Assembly: GCA_900767915.1 (NCBI GenBank)
Contig: CAAGAX010000015.1
Span: 61,504 to 125,503, forward strand
Length of the DNA: 64,000 nt
Origin: Acholeplasmatales bacterium
GTDB lineage: Bacteria > Bacillota_I > Bacilli_A > Acholeplasmatales > Anaeroplasmataceae
Direction of reading: 5' to 3'
Shown here: positions 16,131 to 25,055 of the stretch, one piece after another
Layout of the letters: every line of letters starts with the position of its first letter
Numbering within the stretch: position 1 is the stretch's first letter
Translations under genes and position numbers: made by a program
Notes under the pieces: model-generated
What the model was told of the DNA's origin: nothing
The model's database searches: none
What the model saw: the letters and a program-made list of their open reading frames with translations, nothing else

Positions 16131-18613
16131 TGAAAAAAGAAAAATTTGATGTATTAGGAATGACATGCGCAGCTTGTCAGGCTCATGTTGATAAGGCTGT
16201 AAGAAAGCTTGATGGAGTAAATGAGGTTAATGTTAATCTATTAAGAAATACGATGGATGTTATATATGATGAATCGAAGCTTACAATAAATGATATTGTA
16301 AAGGCAGTAAGTAGTAGTGGATATGAGGCTAAGCCTAAGAATACTAATTCAAAAACAACTAATAATATAACAAAAGAAAAGGATTATTCATTAGTTAATT
16401 TATTATCATCTATAATTATACTTTTAATATTAATGTATTTTTCTATGGGAAATATGATGTGGGGATGGCCTTCACCTAAGGTTTTTGATCATCATCAAAA
16501 TCCAATGGGATTTGCATTAATTCAATTTATATTGGTATTACCTATTTTATATATTTATAGAAATTATTTTATTTCAGGCTTCAAAAATATAATTCATAAG
16601 TCATTAAATATGGATACTTTAATTACTATGGGTACTTTGTTTTCAATGCTTTATGGTATATATGCTTTATTTATGATTAGTTTAGGAAAAACTGAATATC
16701 ATATGTATTTATATTTTGAATCTGCTGGTATGATTGTTGTATTTGTTAGTATTGGTAAATATCTTGAAAAATTATCTAAAAGGAAAACTACTACCTCTTT
16801 AGAAAAATTAATGGATTTAGCTCCTAAAACTGCTGTAGTTTTAAAGGATGGAAAAGAAATAACTGTTAATGAAGAGGATGTAAAAATAGATGATATTCTA
16901 CTTGTAAAAAAAGGTGATATTATTGCAGTAGATGGAATAATTATTGAGGGAAGTGCTTCAATTGACCAAGCTAATATAACAGGTGAATCCATGCCAGTAT
17001 TTAAAGAGGTTGGAGATGAGGTATATTCTTCAACAACTATTAATGCTGGATATATCAAAATGAAGGCTACAAAGGTTGGAAGTGATACATCTATTGAACA
17101 AATTATTAAGCTAGTAGATGAAGCTTCAAATTCAAAAGCTCCTATTTCAAAGCTAGCAGATAAAATTTCTGGTATTTTTGTACCTGTAATTTTAACAATA
17201 GCTTTAATTGTATTTATTGCTAATATAATTTATATAACTATAGTTAATCCATCTTATGTATCTAATAGCTTTGAAACAGCACTAAATTTTGCTATAACAG
17301 TAATAGTAACTGCGTGTCCTTGTGCTTTAGGATTAGCTACACCAGTTGCGATAATGGTTGGTACTGGTAAAGGAGCAGAAAATGGCCTATTAATTAAGAA
17401 CGCTGAAATATTAGAAAAAGCTCATTCTATTAAAACAGTTGTTTTAGATAAAACTGGTACTATTACAATGGGTAAGCCTAGTGTAGTAGATTTTATTCAA
17501 TATGACCCCAATCTTGATTTAAAGGGTATATTATATAGCTTTGAAAATAAAAGTGAACATCCATTATCAAAAGCTATTGTAGAATATACTAAGGGAAGTA
17601 ATGAATATGATGTAAATTCCTTTGAATCACTTGATGGAAAAGGAATTAAGGGATATATTAATTCTGATTTATATGAAATTGGAAATATTAAGCTTTTAGA
17701 TAAAGAAAATAATGAAATAAAAGAAAAAATGGATAAATTAGCTCAATTAGGAAAAACCCCTCTTATTATTCTTAAAAATCATAAATTAGTTGGATTAATT
17801 GGAATAAAAGATAAGGTAAAGCCTGATTCAAAAGAAGCAATACAGTTATTACAGGAAAAAGGTATAGATGTTGTAATGCTTACAGGTGATAATAGACTTA
17901 CAGCTAATACTATAGCCTCTGAATTAGGAATAAAGAAGGTATATAGTGATGTTTATCCTAAAGATAAGGCTAATATTATAGAATCCTTAAAAACAAATGA
18001 TGGAAAATTAGTTGCGATGGTAGGAGATGGAGTTAATGATGCTATTGCGTTAACAAAGGCTGATTTAGGAATTGCTATTGGTGGTGGTTCTAATGTTGCT
18101 TTAGATTCAGCAGATATTATTTTAGTAAGAAATAGCTTAATGGATGTATTAAATGTAATATCTTTAAGTAAAAGAGTTTTAAACACTATTAAGCTTGGTT
18201 TATTTTGGGCATTCTTTTATAATATAATATGTGTAATTTTAGCTACTGGTATATTTTATTATATTTCACAAGGCGCATTTAAAATGGAGCCTATGTATGG
18301 TTCTATTGCGATGAGTATATCTAGTGTATCTGTTGTATTAAATGCTTTAACAATTAATTTGTTTAAGGTTAAAGCATTTAATAAAGAAATAAAGAAGGAG
18401 GAAAATAAAATGAATACTATTACAATTAATGTAGATGGAATGATGTGTAATCATTGTAAAAAGCATGTAGAGAATGCTTGTAAAGGTGTTAGTGGAGTTG
18501 TTTCATGTGAAGCCTCATTAGAAAATAAAAATGTTGTTGTTTCATATAATGGAGAAGTTTCAAAGGATGCTTTAATTTCAGCAATTAAAGATTCTGGATA
18601 TGAAGCAAAATAA
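16130..18613 (+). CDS. copA: Cu(I)-exporting P1B-type ATPase CopA with C-terminal CopZ-like domain
   Basis: 827 aa. Order: N-terminal HMA domain with GMTCAAC (Cys13, Cys16), membrane pairs, actuator domain with TGES, ion-site motif CPC (Cys396-Pro-Cys398), phosphorylation motif DKTGT (Asp440), nucleotide-binding HP motif SEHPLS, hinge GDGVND, two last membrane helices, then an extra HMA domain (about 761-827) with MMCNHC. Exports Cu(I) across the membrane; regulated by CsoR encoded just upstream. The terminal HMA is unusual: most bacterial CopAs have only N-terminal ones. A ribosome binding site and ATG lie inside the gene exactly at the domain junction, suggesting fusion with a former copZ. 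Confidence 0.95.
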   Translation: MKKEKFDVLGMTCAACQAHVDKAVRKLDGVNEVNVNLLRNTMDVIYDESKLTINDIVKAVSSSGYEAKPKNTNSKTTNNITKEKDYSLVNLLSSIIILLILMYFSMGNMMWGWPSPKVFDHHQNPMGFALIQFILVLPILYIYRNYFISGFKNIIHKSLNMDTLITMGTLFSMLYGIYALFMISLGKTEYHMYLYFESAGMIVVFVSIGKYLEKLSKRKTTTSLEKLMDLAPKTAVVLKDGKEITVNEEDVKIDDILLVKKGDIIAVDGIIIEGSASIDQANITGESMPVFKEVGDEVYSSTTINAGYIKMKATKVGSDTSIEQIIKLVDEASNSKAPISKLADKISGIFVPVILTIALIVFIANIIYITIVNPSYVSNSFETALNFAITVIVTACPCALGLATPVAIMVGTGKGAENGLLIKNAEILEKAHSIKTVVLDKTGTITMGKPSVVDFIQYDPNLDLKGILYSFENKSEHPLSKAIVEYTKGSNEYDVNSFESLDGKGIKGYINSDLYEIGNIKLLDKENNEIKEKMDKLAQLGKTPLIILKNHKLVGLIGIKDKVKPDSKEAIQLLQEKGIDVVMLTGDNRLTANTIASELGIKKVYSDVYPKDKANIIESLKTNDGKLVAMVGDGVNDAIALTKADLGIAIGGGSNVALDSADIILVRNSLMDVLNVISLSKRVLNTIKLGLFWAFFYNIICVILATGIFYYISQGAFKMEPMYGSIAMSISSVSVVLNALTINLFKVKAFNKEIKKEENKMNTITINVDGMMCNHCKKHVENACKGVSGVVSCEASLENKNVVVSYNGEVSKDALISAIKDSGYEAK
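18410..18613 (+). CDS. Possible internal start giving free CopZ-like copper chaperone
   Basis: Nested in frame in copA. AAGGAGG (18395-18401) is followed 8 bases later by ATG 18410, a textbook initiation site, and the 67 residues from there form a complete HMA domain (GMMCNHCKKHVENAC). This would yield a separate chaperone that loads Cu(I) onto CopA, in addition to the fused form. Seen: the strong site and the intact domain. Inferred: that it is used. In E. coli a short chaperone is made from copA by frameshifting, so dual output from copA has precedent. Confidence 0.45.
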   Translation: MNTITINVDGMMCNHCKKHVENACKGVSGVVSCEASLENKNVVVSYNGEVSKDALISAIKDSGYEAK

Positions 18614-18625
18614 TATTTTTTTTGG

Positions 18626-18651
18626 AATATGCCATTTTGGCATATTTTTTT
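18626..18651 (+). terminator. Terminator of csoR-copA
   Basis: AATATGCC pairs with GGCATATT across a 5-base loop, followed by a run of T. It closes the copper operon. Confidence 0.8.
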
Positions 18652-18679
18652 CATACAAATTGGCACTTTTTGTCTTAAA

Positions 18680-18707
18680 TTGAAAATCATAATTGAATAT
18701 ATAAAAT
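18680..18707 (+). promoter_or_regulatory. Candidate promoter of the MscS gene
   Basis: TTGAAA (18680-18685), 16-bp spacer, TAAAAT (18702-18707), 37 bases before the ATG. Plausible sigma-A match in a very AT-rich stretch. Confidence 0.4.
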
Positions 18708-18744
18708 GAAAATGTTAAAATATTAGCGTTTGTGGAGGTAATTT

Positions 18745-19638
18745 ATGTATAATTTTTTATCATTTTTAACATCTTTAGCAGCTACATCAACTATAGCCGC
18801 TGATCAAACAGCCCAAAACAATGTAGTCGATTGGGGAAAAGTATGGAATGCAGTATTAAATTGGTGTAAGACAACAGGATTAAGATTAATTATTGCAATT
18901 CTAGTATTAGTAATCGGATTTAAGATAATTAATTTCCTTGCTAAAAAGCTTGCTAATAGTTTTACAAAGAAAAAGGTTGATGCTACAATTTCAAAGGTTG
19001 CTGTAAGCTTTTCAAAAATAATTCTAAAGGTATTGTTAGTAATTTTAATGGTAGGATATGTTGGTATTGAAACTGCTTCATTATCTGCAGTAGTATTATC
19101 TTTAGGTGCTGGTATTTCTTTAGCTGTACAAGGAACATTATCTAACTTTGCTGGCGGTGTTATAATAATAATTATGAGACCATTTAAGATTGGTGATTTT
19201 ATCACTTCTAATGGACAAGCTGGTACAGTTGAGGATATAAAATTATTCTATACTCATATTGTAACTACAGATAATAAGGCTGTAATGATTCCTAATGGAA
19301 CATTAGCTAATAATGTTATCGTTAACGCATCTGCTAAGGAAGATAGAAGATGTGATGTTGTTATGTCAGTTTCATATGATACTAATACTGATTTTGCTAT
19401 TGAGATTATTAAGGGTGTAATTAGTAAAAATTCTGATATCTTTGATACTCCTCTTCCATTTGTTAAGGTTGGAGAATTAGCTGATTCAGCAATTAATATT
19501 TATGTAAGAGTTTGGTGTAAAAATAGTGAATATTGGAATGTTTATTTCTATTTACTAAATGAAATTAAGAATGCATTTGATGAGAACAATATTGAAATTC
19601 CATTTAACCAATTAGATGTAAATGTATCTAATAAGTAA
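18745..19638 (+). CDS. Small-conductance mechanosensitive channel, MscS family
   Basis: 297 aa. N-terminal hydrophobic segment, then membrane helices at about 45-67 and 85-110, and the pore helix region with the Gly/Ala-rich pattern SLGAGISLAVQGTLSNFAGG, followed by the MscS beta domain (RPFKIGDFI, VMIPNGTLANNVIVN) and C-terminal alpha/beta domain. It opens on membrane tension to release solutes after hypo-osmotic shock. GGAGG lies 7 bases before the ATG. Single-gene unit with a strong terminator right after its stop. Confidence 0.93.
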   Translation: MYNFLSFLTSLAATSTIAADQTAQNNVVDWGKVWNAVLNWCKTTGLRLIIAILVLVIGFKIINFLAKKLANSFTKKKVDATISKVAVSFSKIILKVLLVILMVGYVGIETASLSAVVLSLGAGISLAVQGTLSNFAGGVIIIIMRPFKIGDFITSNGQAGTVEDIKLFYTHIVTTDNKAVMIPNGTLANNVIVNASAKEDRRCDVVMSVSYDTNTDFAIEIIKGVISKNSDIFDTPLPFVKVGELADSAINIYVRVWCKNSEYWNVYFYLLNEIKNAFDENNIEIPFNQLDVNVSNK

Positions 19639-19645
19639 CATCAAG

Positions 19646-19671
19646 GTTCTAGCTTTGGCTAGAACTTTTTC
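19646..19671 (+). terminator. Terminator of the MscS gene
   Basis: Perfect 8-bp stem GTTCTAGC/GCTAGAAC (19646-19653 with 19658-19665), 4-base loop, five T. Confidence 0.9.
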
Positions 19672-20310
19672 TATAATATGAGGGGCATGTCATAAATCTA
19701 GGGTAAAAGTCCCAAAGTATAGCTTTCATGATTGATATCATCTTGCAACATCAAATAAAAAAACAAAAGAGGCTTAGTCTTTACTCTTGATTACTATTTA
19801 GCCTGAAATAAGCTTATAAATTGCACTCCTTATGCCGAATAGCACAAATGGTGGTGTAAGATGGAATATAAAAAGTAATTAGAAATAATTATTTTTCTAC
19901 TTGATTTTATAATTGACTCTATACTTTTTTGAATAATCTAATTTTATGGAGTCATTATCTATTGAAAAAATAATATTAAAGTATAATAATATTAGTTAAA
20001 ATGATGTTTCCTGTTTTAAGAGGCTAGAGCTATTTTTAAATAATGCTTTAGCTTAATCTAAAAGGACATTTGTTATTTAGTTTTTGTAATTATAAAGAAG
20101 CTTAACGGAAGTATACAAAATTAAATAAAAATAAATATTTAAATATTATGAATTTCTTTATAAATAGAGATTATTTATAATTTGAATTTTATTGAAAATT
20201 TTGATGAATAAATGATAAAATAGAATTATAATGTTTTTTTAAAATAAAATTGATAATCTAAGAAATGGTGCTTTAGCTTTAGAATTAGAGCTAAGCTAGT
20301 AGGTGATGTT
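19672..20310. other. Long intergenic region, possible intron relic
   Basis: No open frame. Around 19697-19730 and 19800-19865 there is a base composition unlike the rest, with the patterns AGGGTAAAAGTCCC and CACAAATGGTGGTGTAAGA, which resemble the 5' domain I and late-domain sequences of bacterial group II introns; if so, it is a short internally deleted remnant. From about 19870 the sequence is plain AT-rich. A 9-bp hairpin (TTAGCTTTA/TAGAGCTAA, about 20273-20294) lies just before the glycerol kinase ribosome binding site and could affect its translation. Confidence 0.25.
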
Positions 20311-21783
20311 ATGAAATATGTATTAACAATAGATCAAGGTACTACATCCTCAAGAGTAATAATATTTGATGAGAGAGGAAATATTATTTGTAGATGTATA
20401 AAGTCATTAAAACAAATATATCCATTTGATGGTGCTATTTTACATGATCCTATGGTTATTTATGAGGATGTCGTTGAATTAATATTAGAAGCATTGAATC
20501 AGGTTAATATTGATTTAAATGATATTATTGGAGTTGGAATTACTAACCAAAGAGAAACTACTGTATTATGGGATAAAAAAACTGGAAGACCTATTTATGA
20601 TGCAATTGTATGGCAATCAAATCAATCAAAGGATATTTGTGAGGATTTAAAGAAAAAGGGTTATAGTGATTTGATTCACAAGAAAACAGGCTTACTTATT
20701 AATCCATATTTTAGTGCTTCAAAGATAAAATGGATATTAGATAATGTAAGTGGCGCTAAGGAATTGATGAATCAAAAAAGATTGGCCTTTGGAACAATTG
20801 ATTCTTGGTTGATTTATAAATTAACCTCTAAGCATTTAACAGATTATACTAATGCCTCAAGAACTATGCTATTTAATATTCATACTTTAAAATGGGATAA
20901 AGAGCTTTTAGATTTATTTGGTATTGATGAATCAATTTTACCTACTGTGGTTGATTCAAATTATAATGTAGGTGAAATAAAAGAAGAAAGAATTTCATCT
21001 AAAATAAAATTGAACATTTGTTCTATTTTAGGTGATCAAGAATCATCATTAGTAGGACATGCTTGTTTTTATCCTGGTAAATTAAAAATTACCTATGGTA
21101 CTGGAAGCTTTATGTTATTAAATACAGGAGATGTTCCTTTTGAAAGTGATAATGGACTACTGACTACTATTGCTTATAGTATTAATGGTAAGGTTAGCTA
21201 TGCTTTAGAAGGAAGTGTTTTTGTTGCCGGAAGTGCGTTTCAATTTATTAGGGATAATCTAGAAATTGTAAAAAGCTTAGATGACGATGAATTTACTCAA
21301 AAAACAAGTAATGGTGTTGTATTTGTACCTGCTTTAACTGGCTTAGGAGCTCCATATTGGAATTCTAGCACAAAGGGAGCTATTTTTGGACTTACTCGTG
21401 CAACAACAAAAAAAGATATTGCTATTGCTACTATAGATGGTGTTGCTTTATTAAATAATGATGTATTACAAACTATGAAGGATGATACTGGAATAAAATT
21501 TAGTACTATTTCAGTTGATGGAGGAGCTTCTTTAAATCCATATTTAATGCAAAAGGAATCAGATTATACTCAAAATAGAATAACTACTATTTCTACAAGT
21601 GAAGCAACATCTTTAGGTTCATTTTATTTAGTTGCCTTAAATAATGGACTAATTAATTCTTTAGATGATATTGAAAAGCTTTATAAGCCTATTCATACCT
21701 ATTTACCTAAAATGAGTAAAAAAGCATCAGATGAAATTAAAAGAAAGTGGAAGAAGGCAGTATATGCCTCAATGGAATTTTAA
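20311..21783 (+). CDS. glpK: Glycerol kinase (FGGY family)
   Basis: 490 aa; phosphorylates glycerol to glycerol-3-phosphate. N-terminal phosphate motif YVLTIDQGTTSSR, then GITNQRETTVLWD, the substrate-pocket region IVWQSNQ, the ITYGTGSFML loop and GLGAPYW near residue 350, all in FGGY/GlpK order and at normal family length (about 500). Typical GlpK has WQ(D/C)RR where this has WQSNQ, so a related polyol specificity is possible. AGGTGATGTT precedes ATG. No glpF or glpD adjoins; the following rluA-like gene starts directly after its stop. Confidence 0.85.
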   Translation: MKYVLTIDQGTTSSRVIIFDERGNIICRCIKSLKQIYPFDGAILHDPMVIYEDVVELILEALNQVNIDLNDIIGVGITNQRETTVLWDKKTGRPIYDAIVWQSNQSKDICEDLKKKGYSDLIHKKTGLLINPYFSASKIKWILDNVSGAKELMNQKRLAFGTIDSWLIYKLTSKHLTDYTNASRTMLFNIHTLKWDKELLDLFGIDESILPTVVDSNYNVGEIKEERISSKIKLNICSILGDQESSLVGHACFYPGKLKITYGTGSFMLLNTGDVPFESDNGLLTTIAYSINGKVSYALEGSVFVAGSAFQFIRDNLEIVKSLDDDEFTQKTSNGVVFVPALTGLGAPYWNSSTKGAIFGLTRATTKKDIAIATIDGVALLNNDVLQTMKDDTGIKFSTISVDGGASLNPYLMQKESDYTQNRITTISTSEATSLGSFYLVALNNGLINSLDDIEKLYKPIHTYLPKMSKKASDEIKRKWKKAVYASMEF

Positions 21784-22725
21784 ATGAGAAAAGATAATAA
21801 AAATAATAATTATAATGAAGAGGTAAAATTAACTATTACTGCTACATATAAGGTACAAAGAAGTGATGAGCTTTTAGAATTTCTTTTAAGAAAGGTTAAT
21901 ACCTCAAGAAATAATGTTAAGCATATACTATCTAATCACCAAGTATTAGTTAATGGTAGTCCTATTACTCAATTTAATTATCCTTTAGCTAAGGATGATG
22001 AAATTAAAATATCAAAATATCCAGTTAAAGGTTTTAATGAGAATAAGAAAAAAGAACATAAAAAGCCTTTATCAATTTCTATCATTTATGAGGATAGTGA
22101 TTTTATAGCTATTAATAAGCCTAATGGATTATTATCTATAGAAAGTGATAAGGAAAATGAATCTGCTTATTTATATGTTTCTATGTATTTACAAAATAAA
22201 AATCCAAATTTAAGACCATATGTATTACATAGAATTGATAAAGAAACATCAGGAGTATTAGTATTTGCCAAAAACATAAAGATTCATTCAATGTTAAAGC
22301 TTAATTGGAACGAATATGTAACATTAAGAGAATATTATGCTGTTGTCGAAGGAAAAATGGAAAATAAGAGTGATAGGCTTGTTTCCTATTTAAAGGAAAA
22401 TCAAAATAATATGGTTTATGTTTCAAATGATCATCAAGGACAAAAGGCGATTACTAATTATGAGGTAGTAAAAGAAAATAATGATTATAGCTTATTAAGA
22501 GTAAATATTGAAACAGGTAGAAAAAATCAAATTAGAGTTGAAATGAATAGATTAAATCATCCAATAGTTGGCGATGATAAATATGGTTGTAATAAAAATC
22601 CATTAAAGAGATTAGGACTTCATGCTTCTAAATTAGAATTTATTCATCCAATAACAAAGGAAAAAATATTATTAGAGGCAAAAATGCCAGATGTTTTTAT
22701 GGGGCTTTTTAAAAATTCAAAATAA
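21784..22725 (+). CDS. RluA-family pseudouridine synthase
   Basis: 313 aa. N-terminal S4 RNA-binding domain (about 20-80), then the pseudouridine synthase domain with the RluA signature HRIDKETSGVLVFAKN containing the catalytic Asp, and GRKNQIRVEM and HPIVGDDKYG motifs. It isomerises uridine in rRNA or tRNA; RluC/RluD-type assignment cannot be decided. Begins directly after the glpK stop (TAAATG) with only a weak Shine-Dalgarno, so translational coupling is likely. Confidence 0.92.
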   Translation: MRKDNKNNNYNEEVKLTITATYKVQRSDELLEFLLRKVNTSRNNVKHILSNHQVLVNGSPITQFNYPLAKDDEIKISKYPVKGFNENKKKEHKKPLSISIIYEDSDFIAINKPNGLLSIESDKENESAYLYVSMYLQNKNPNLRPYVLHRIDKETSGVLVFAKNIKIHSMLKLNWNEYVTLREYYAVVEGKMENKSDRLVSYLKENQNNMVYVSNDHQGQKAITNYEVVKENNDYSLLRVNIETGRKNQIRVEMNRLNHPIVGDDKYGCNKNPLKRLGLHASKLEFIHPITKEKILLEAKMPDVFMGLFKNSK

Positions 22726-22797
22726 TAACACTTTAAAAAAAATATTATTTTATGTATAATATAGGCGGTATATCAATAAAAATATGGGGGTATTTTT

Positions 22798-24297
22798 ATG
22801 CTAGATCAATATAGAAAACTTAATAAAATAAGAAGAAAAGTTTATGAAGAGGTCGCTAAAATGGCCTATGAGGGTGGAGATTATCATAGAATAGAGGCTT
22901 TACCCTATAAGATTTGTAATGACGAATTTGAGGATTCATCTGTATTTTTAGAAAGAGCTATTGTTGCTGAAAGATTAAGATTAGCTGTAGGCTTAAATCC
23001 ACACAAGGCAACTGATAATAAGCCTGTATCTGAGGGAATAATGCAAGCAGCTACTACTGATATTTATTATGAAGCACCATTAATGAATGTTATTGACTTT
23101 GCATGTAATGCTTGTCCTAAGGATTCATATTTTGTAACTGATGCATGCGAGGGCTGTTTAGCTAATCCTTGCAAAAATGTTTGTCCTAAGGGTGCAATAT
23201 CTATTATTGATGGAAGAAGTCATATTAATCAGGATTTATGTATTCATTGTGGTAAATGTGCAAGCGTTTGTCCATATGGTGCTATTATTCATCGTCAACG
23301 TCCTTGTGAAAAAGCTTGTGGAATTCACGCAATAGAAAGTGATGAATTTGGAAAAGCAAAGATTAATTATGATAAATGTGTAAGCTGTGGAATGTGCTCT
23401 GTTAATTGTCCATTTGGAGCTATTCAAGATAAATCTCAAATCTTCCAAACAATATTAGCTATTAAGAGTGAGACACCAGTTTATGCAATTGTAGCACCTG
23501 CCTTTATAGGTCAATTTGGTCCAAAAGTGAATTTAAAAACTATTGATGATGCAATGGAAAAGCTAGGCTTTAGTGGAGTATATGAGGTTTCAATTGGAGC
23601 TGATTTATGTACAATAGAAGAAGCACAGGATTTCCTTAATGAGGTTCCTTCTAAATTAAAATTTATGGGTACATCATGCTGTCCTTCATGGAGTCAAATG
23701 GCTAAGCAGGAATTCCCAGAATTTAAGGATAATATTTCTATGGCCTTAACACCAATGGTTTTAACTGCTAGATTAGTTAAAAAAGAGCATCCAAATTGTA
23801 AGGTAGTATTTATAGGACCATGTACTGCTAAAAAGCTTGAGGCTCAAAGAAAGAGTGTTAGAAGTGATGTTGATTTTGTATTAACATTTGAAGAGCTATT
23901 AGGAATGTTCACTGCTAAGGGTGTTGATTTTAATTTATTAAAGGAAAAGCCTTTAAAGAATGAAACATCTGCTGATGGTAGAGGCTTTGCTGTTGCAAAT
24001 GGAGTTGCTCAAGCAGTAGTTAATGCTATAAAGAGATTAGAGCCTAATCGTGAAATAAAGGTTATTGGAGCACAAGGCTTAGATAATTGTAAGGAAATGC
24101 TTAAAGCTGCAAAAACAGGTAAATATGATGGATATTTACTAGAGGGTATGGCTTGTCCATATGGATGTATTAGTGGAGCAGGTACAATTAATTCTCCTAT
24201 AAAAACAAAGGCTTTAGTTGGATTATCTCAACGTGAAACTCCAATTAAGAATTCATTAGATTCAAGCTATAAGGATGAATCAGGAAAGCTAGTTTAA
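22798..24297 (+). CDS. [FeFe] hydrogenase, group B-like
   Basis: 499 aa cytoplasmic enzyme (no signal peptide). Cys-rich N-terminal half with ferredoxin-type clusters (CIHCGKCASVC, CVSCGMCSVNC and further Cys around residues 100-180), then the H-cluster domain with the three signature patterns: L1 TSCCPSW, L2 GPCTAKK and L3 EGMACPYGC. TSCCP rather than TSCSP is the mark of group B-type enzymes as opposed to classical group A. It would interconvert protons and H2 using ferredoxin, consistent with fermentation. The H-cluster needs HydE, HydF and HydG, which are not in this window. GGGGG precedes the ATG by about 8 bases. Confidence 0.88.
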   Translation: MLDQYRKLNKIRRKVYEEVAKMAYEGGDYHRIEALPYKICNDEFEDSSVFLERAIVAERLRLAVGLNPHKATDNKPVSEGIMQAATTDIYYEAPLMNVIDFACNACPKDSYFVTDACEGCLANPCKNVCPKGAISIIDGRSHINQDLCIHCGKCASVCPYGAIIHRQRPCEKACGIHAIESDEFGKAKINYDKCVSCGMCSVNCPFGAIQDKSQIFQTILAIKSETPVYAIVAPAFIGQFGPKVNLKTIDDAMEKLGFSGVYEVSIGADLCTIEEAQDFLNEVPSKLKFMGTSCCPSWSQMAKQEFPEFKDNISMALTPMVLTARLVKKEHPNCKVVFIGPCTAKKLEAQRKSVRSDVDFVLTFEELLGMFTAKGVDFNLLKEKPLKNETSADGRGFAVANGVAQAVVNAIKRLEPNREIKVIGAQGLDNCKEMLKAAKTGKYDGYLLEGMACPYGCISGAGTINSPIKTKALVGLSQRETPIKNSLDSSYKDESGKLV

Positions 24298-24352
24298 TTG
24301 GAAACTTATAAAGTGATATGACATATTATATATAGGAGGTTTCAATATATTT

Positions 24353-24562
24353 ATGTCTTATCATTTTTTAACCCCTAGAGAGCTTGAAATATTTAATTTG
24401 CTAGTTCATGATGAAACAACAAAATCAATTGCCCAAAAATTTAATATAAGTCAAAAAACTGTAAGAAATCATATTTCTAATGTTATAGGTAAATTAGGCG
24501 TTTCATCTAGAACTCAAGCAATCATAATTTTAATAAAAAATGGATTAATCAAGATAGATTAG
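24353..24562 (+). CDS. Small LuxR/GerE-type HTH protein
   Basis: 69 aa, essentially a bare LuxR-type DNA-binding domain: LTPRELEIFNLL, then IAQKFNISQKTVRNHISNVIGKL with the recognition helix, then a final helix. It has no receiver or sensor domain, as in GerE. AGGAGG (24334-24339) is unusually far (13 bases) from this ATG but no better start exists in frame. It follows the hydrogenase by 55 bases and may be co-transcribed with it, possibly as its regulator (inference). Confidence 0.75.
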   Translation: MSYHFLTPRELEIFNLLVHDETTKSIAQKFNISQKTVRNHISNVIGKLGVSSRTQAIIILIKNGLIKID

Positions 24563-24845
24563 TCTTTTTTTTATCAAATATTTATATTTTTTAATATTTA
24601 AAGTAGTTATTATGATAAAGTTAAGAAATTTTGTACTACTATTTGACTATATATTCACTAATATCCTTAAGTCTATATGATGGACCACTAATGGTCACTA
24701 TATCTAACGCTAACGTATTAAATAAATTTTTTTTCAGTAATTTTAATTATTAATAATATAATTAATTTAAAATTTATTGGTAAAACAACAAGAAAAGAAA
24801 AAATCAAATTAGAAAAAATAAAAAAATGGGGAAATAAAAATTTTA

Positions 24846-24874
24846 TTGATAAATAAATTAATGTATGATAATAT
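24846..24874 (+). promoter_or_regulatory. Candidate promoter before the riboswitch
   Basis: TTGATA (24846-24851), 17-bp spacer, TAATAT (24869-24874), about 24 bases before the conserved riboswitch core. Weak -10 but good placement. Confidence 0.4.
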
Positions 24875-24892
24875 ATTTATGTAAATAAATAA

Positions 24893-25000
24893 GTCCTTTT
24901 AAAAGGGGAGTAGCTGAATTAGTTTTCTAATTATTCTATATTCGTCATCACGAGTTTTACTCCGGATATAGAAATCTGTAGTGATTATGCAAGACCTTTC
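24893..25000 (+). promoter_or_regulatory. yybP-ykoY (Mn2+) riboswitch aptamer
   Basis: Carries the two conserved blocks of the class: AAAAGGGGAGUAGC at the 5' side (24901 on) and GCAAGACCUUU at the 3' side (about 24989-24999), joined by a three-way-junction-like middle that includes GUCAUCACGAG. The P1 stem pairs AAAAGG with CCUUUC. The 3' part of P1 is shared with the terminator that follows, so Mn2+ binding should favour P1 and read-through. This class controls Mn2+ exporters and P-type ATPases in other Bacillota. Confidence 0.85.
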
Positions 25001-25030
25001 GTATTATACTAATAATAGGAGGTCTTTTTT
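24991..25030 (+). terminator. Riboswitch-controlled terminator
   Basis: AAGACCT (24991-24997) pairs with AGGTCTT (25020-25026), with a further inner A/T stem, followed by six T. Its 5' arm is the conserved 3' end of the Mn2+ aptamer, so the two folds are mutually exclusive. Confidence 0.85.
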
Positions 25031-25055
25031 GTTTATCTAAAAACAGGAGGAAAAT

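Noticed and set aside
16699..17058. Open frame on the - strand inside copA
   Set aside because: Opposite a well-supported gene; arises from codon bias. The same holds for the - strand frames at 8377-8568, 17953-18186, 18451-18690, 18804-19205, 23236-23448 and 28830-29036.
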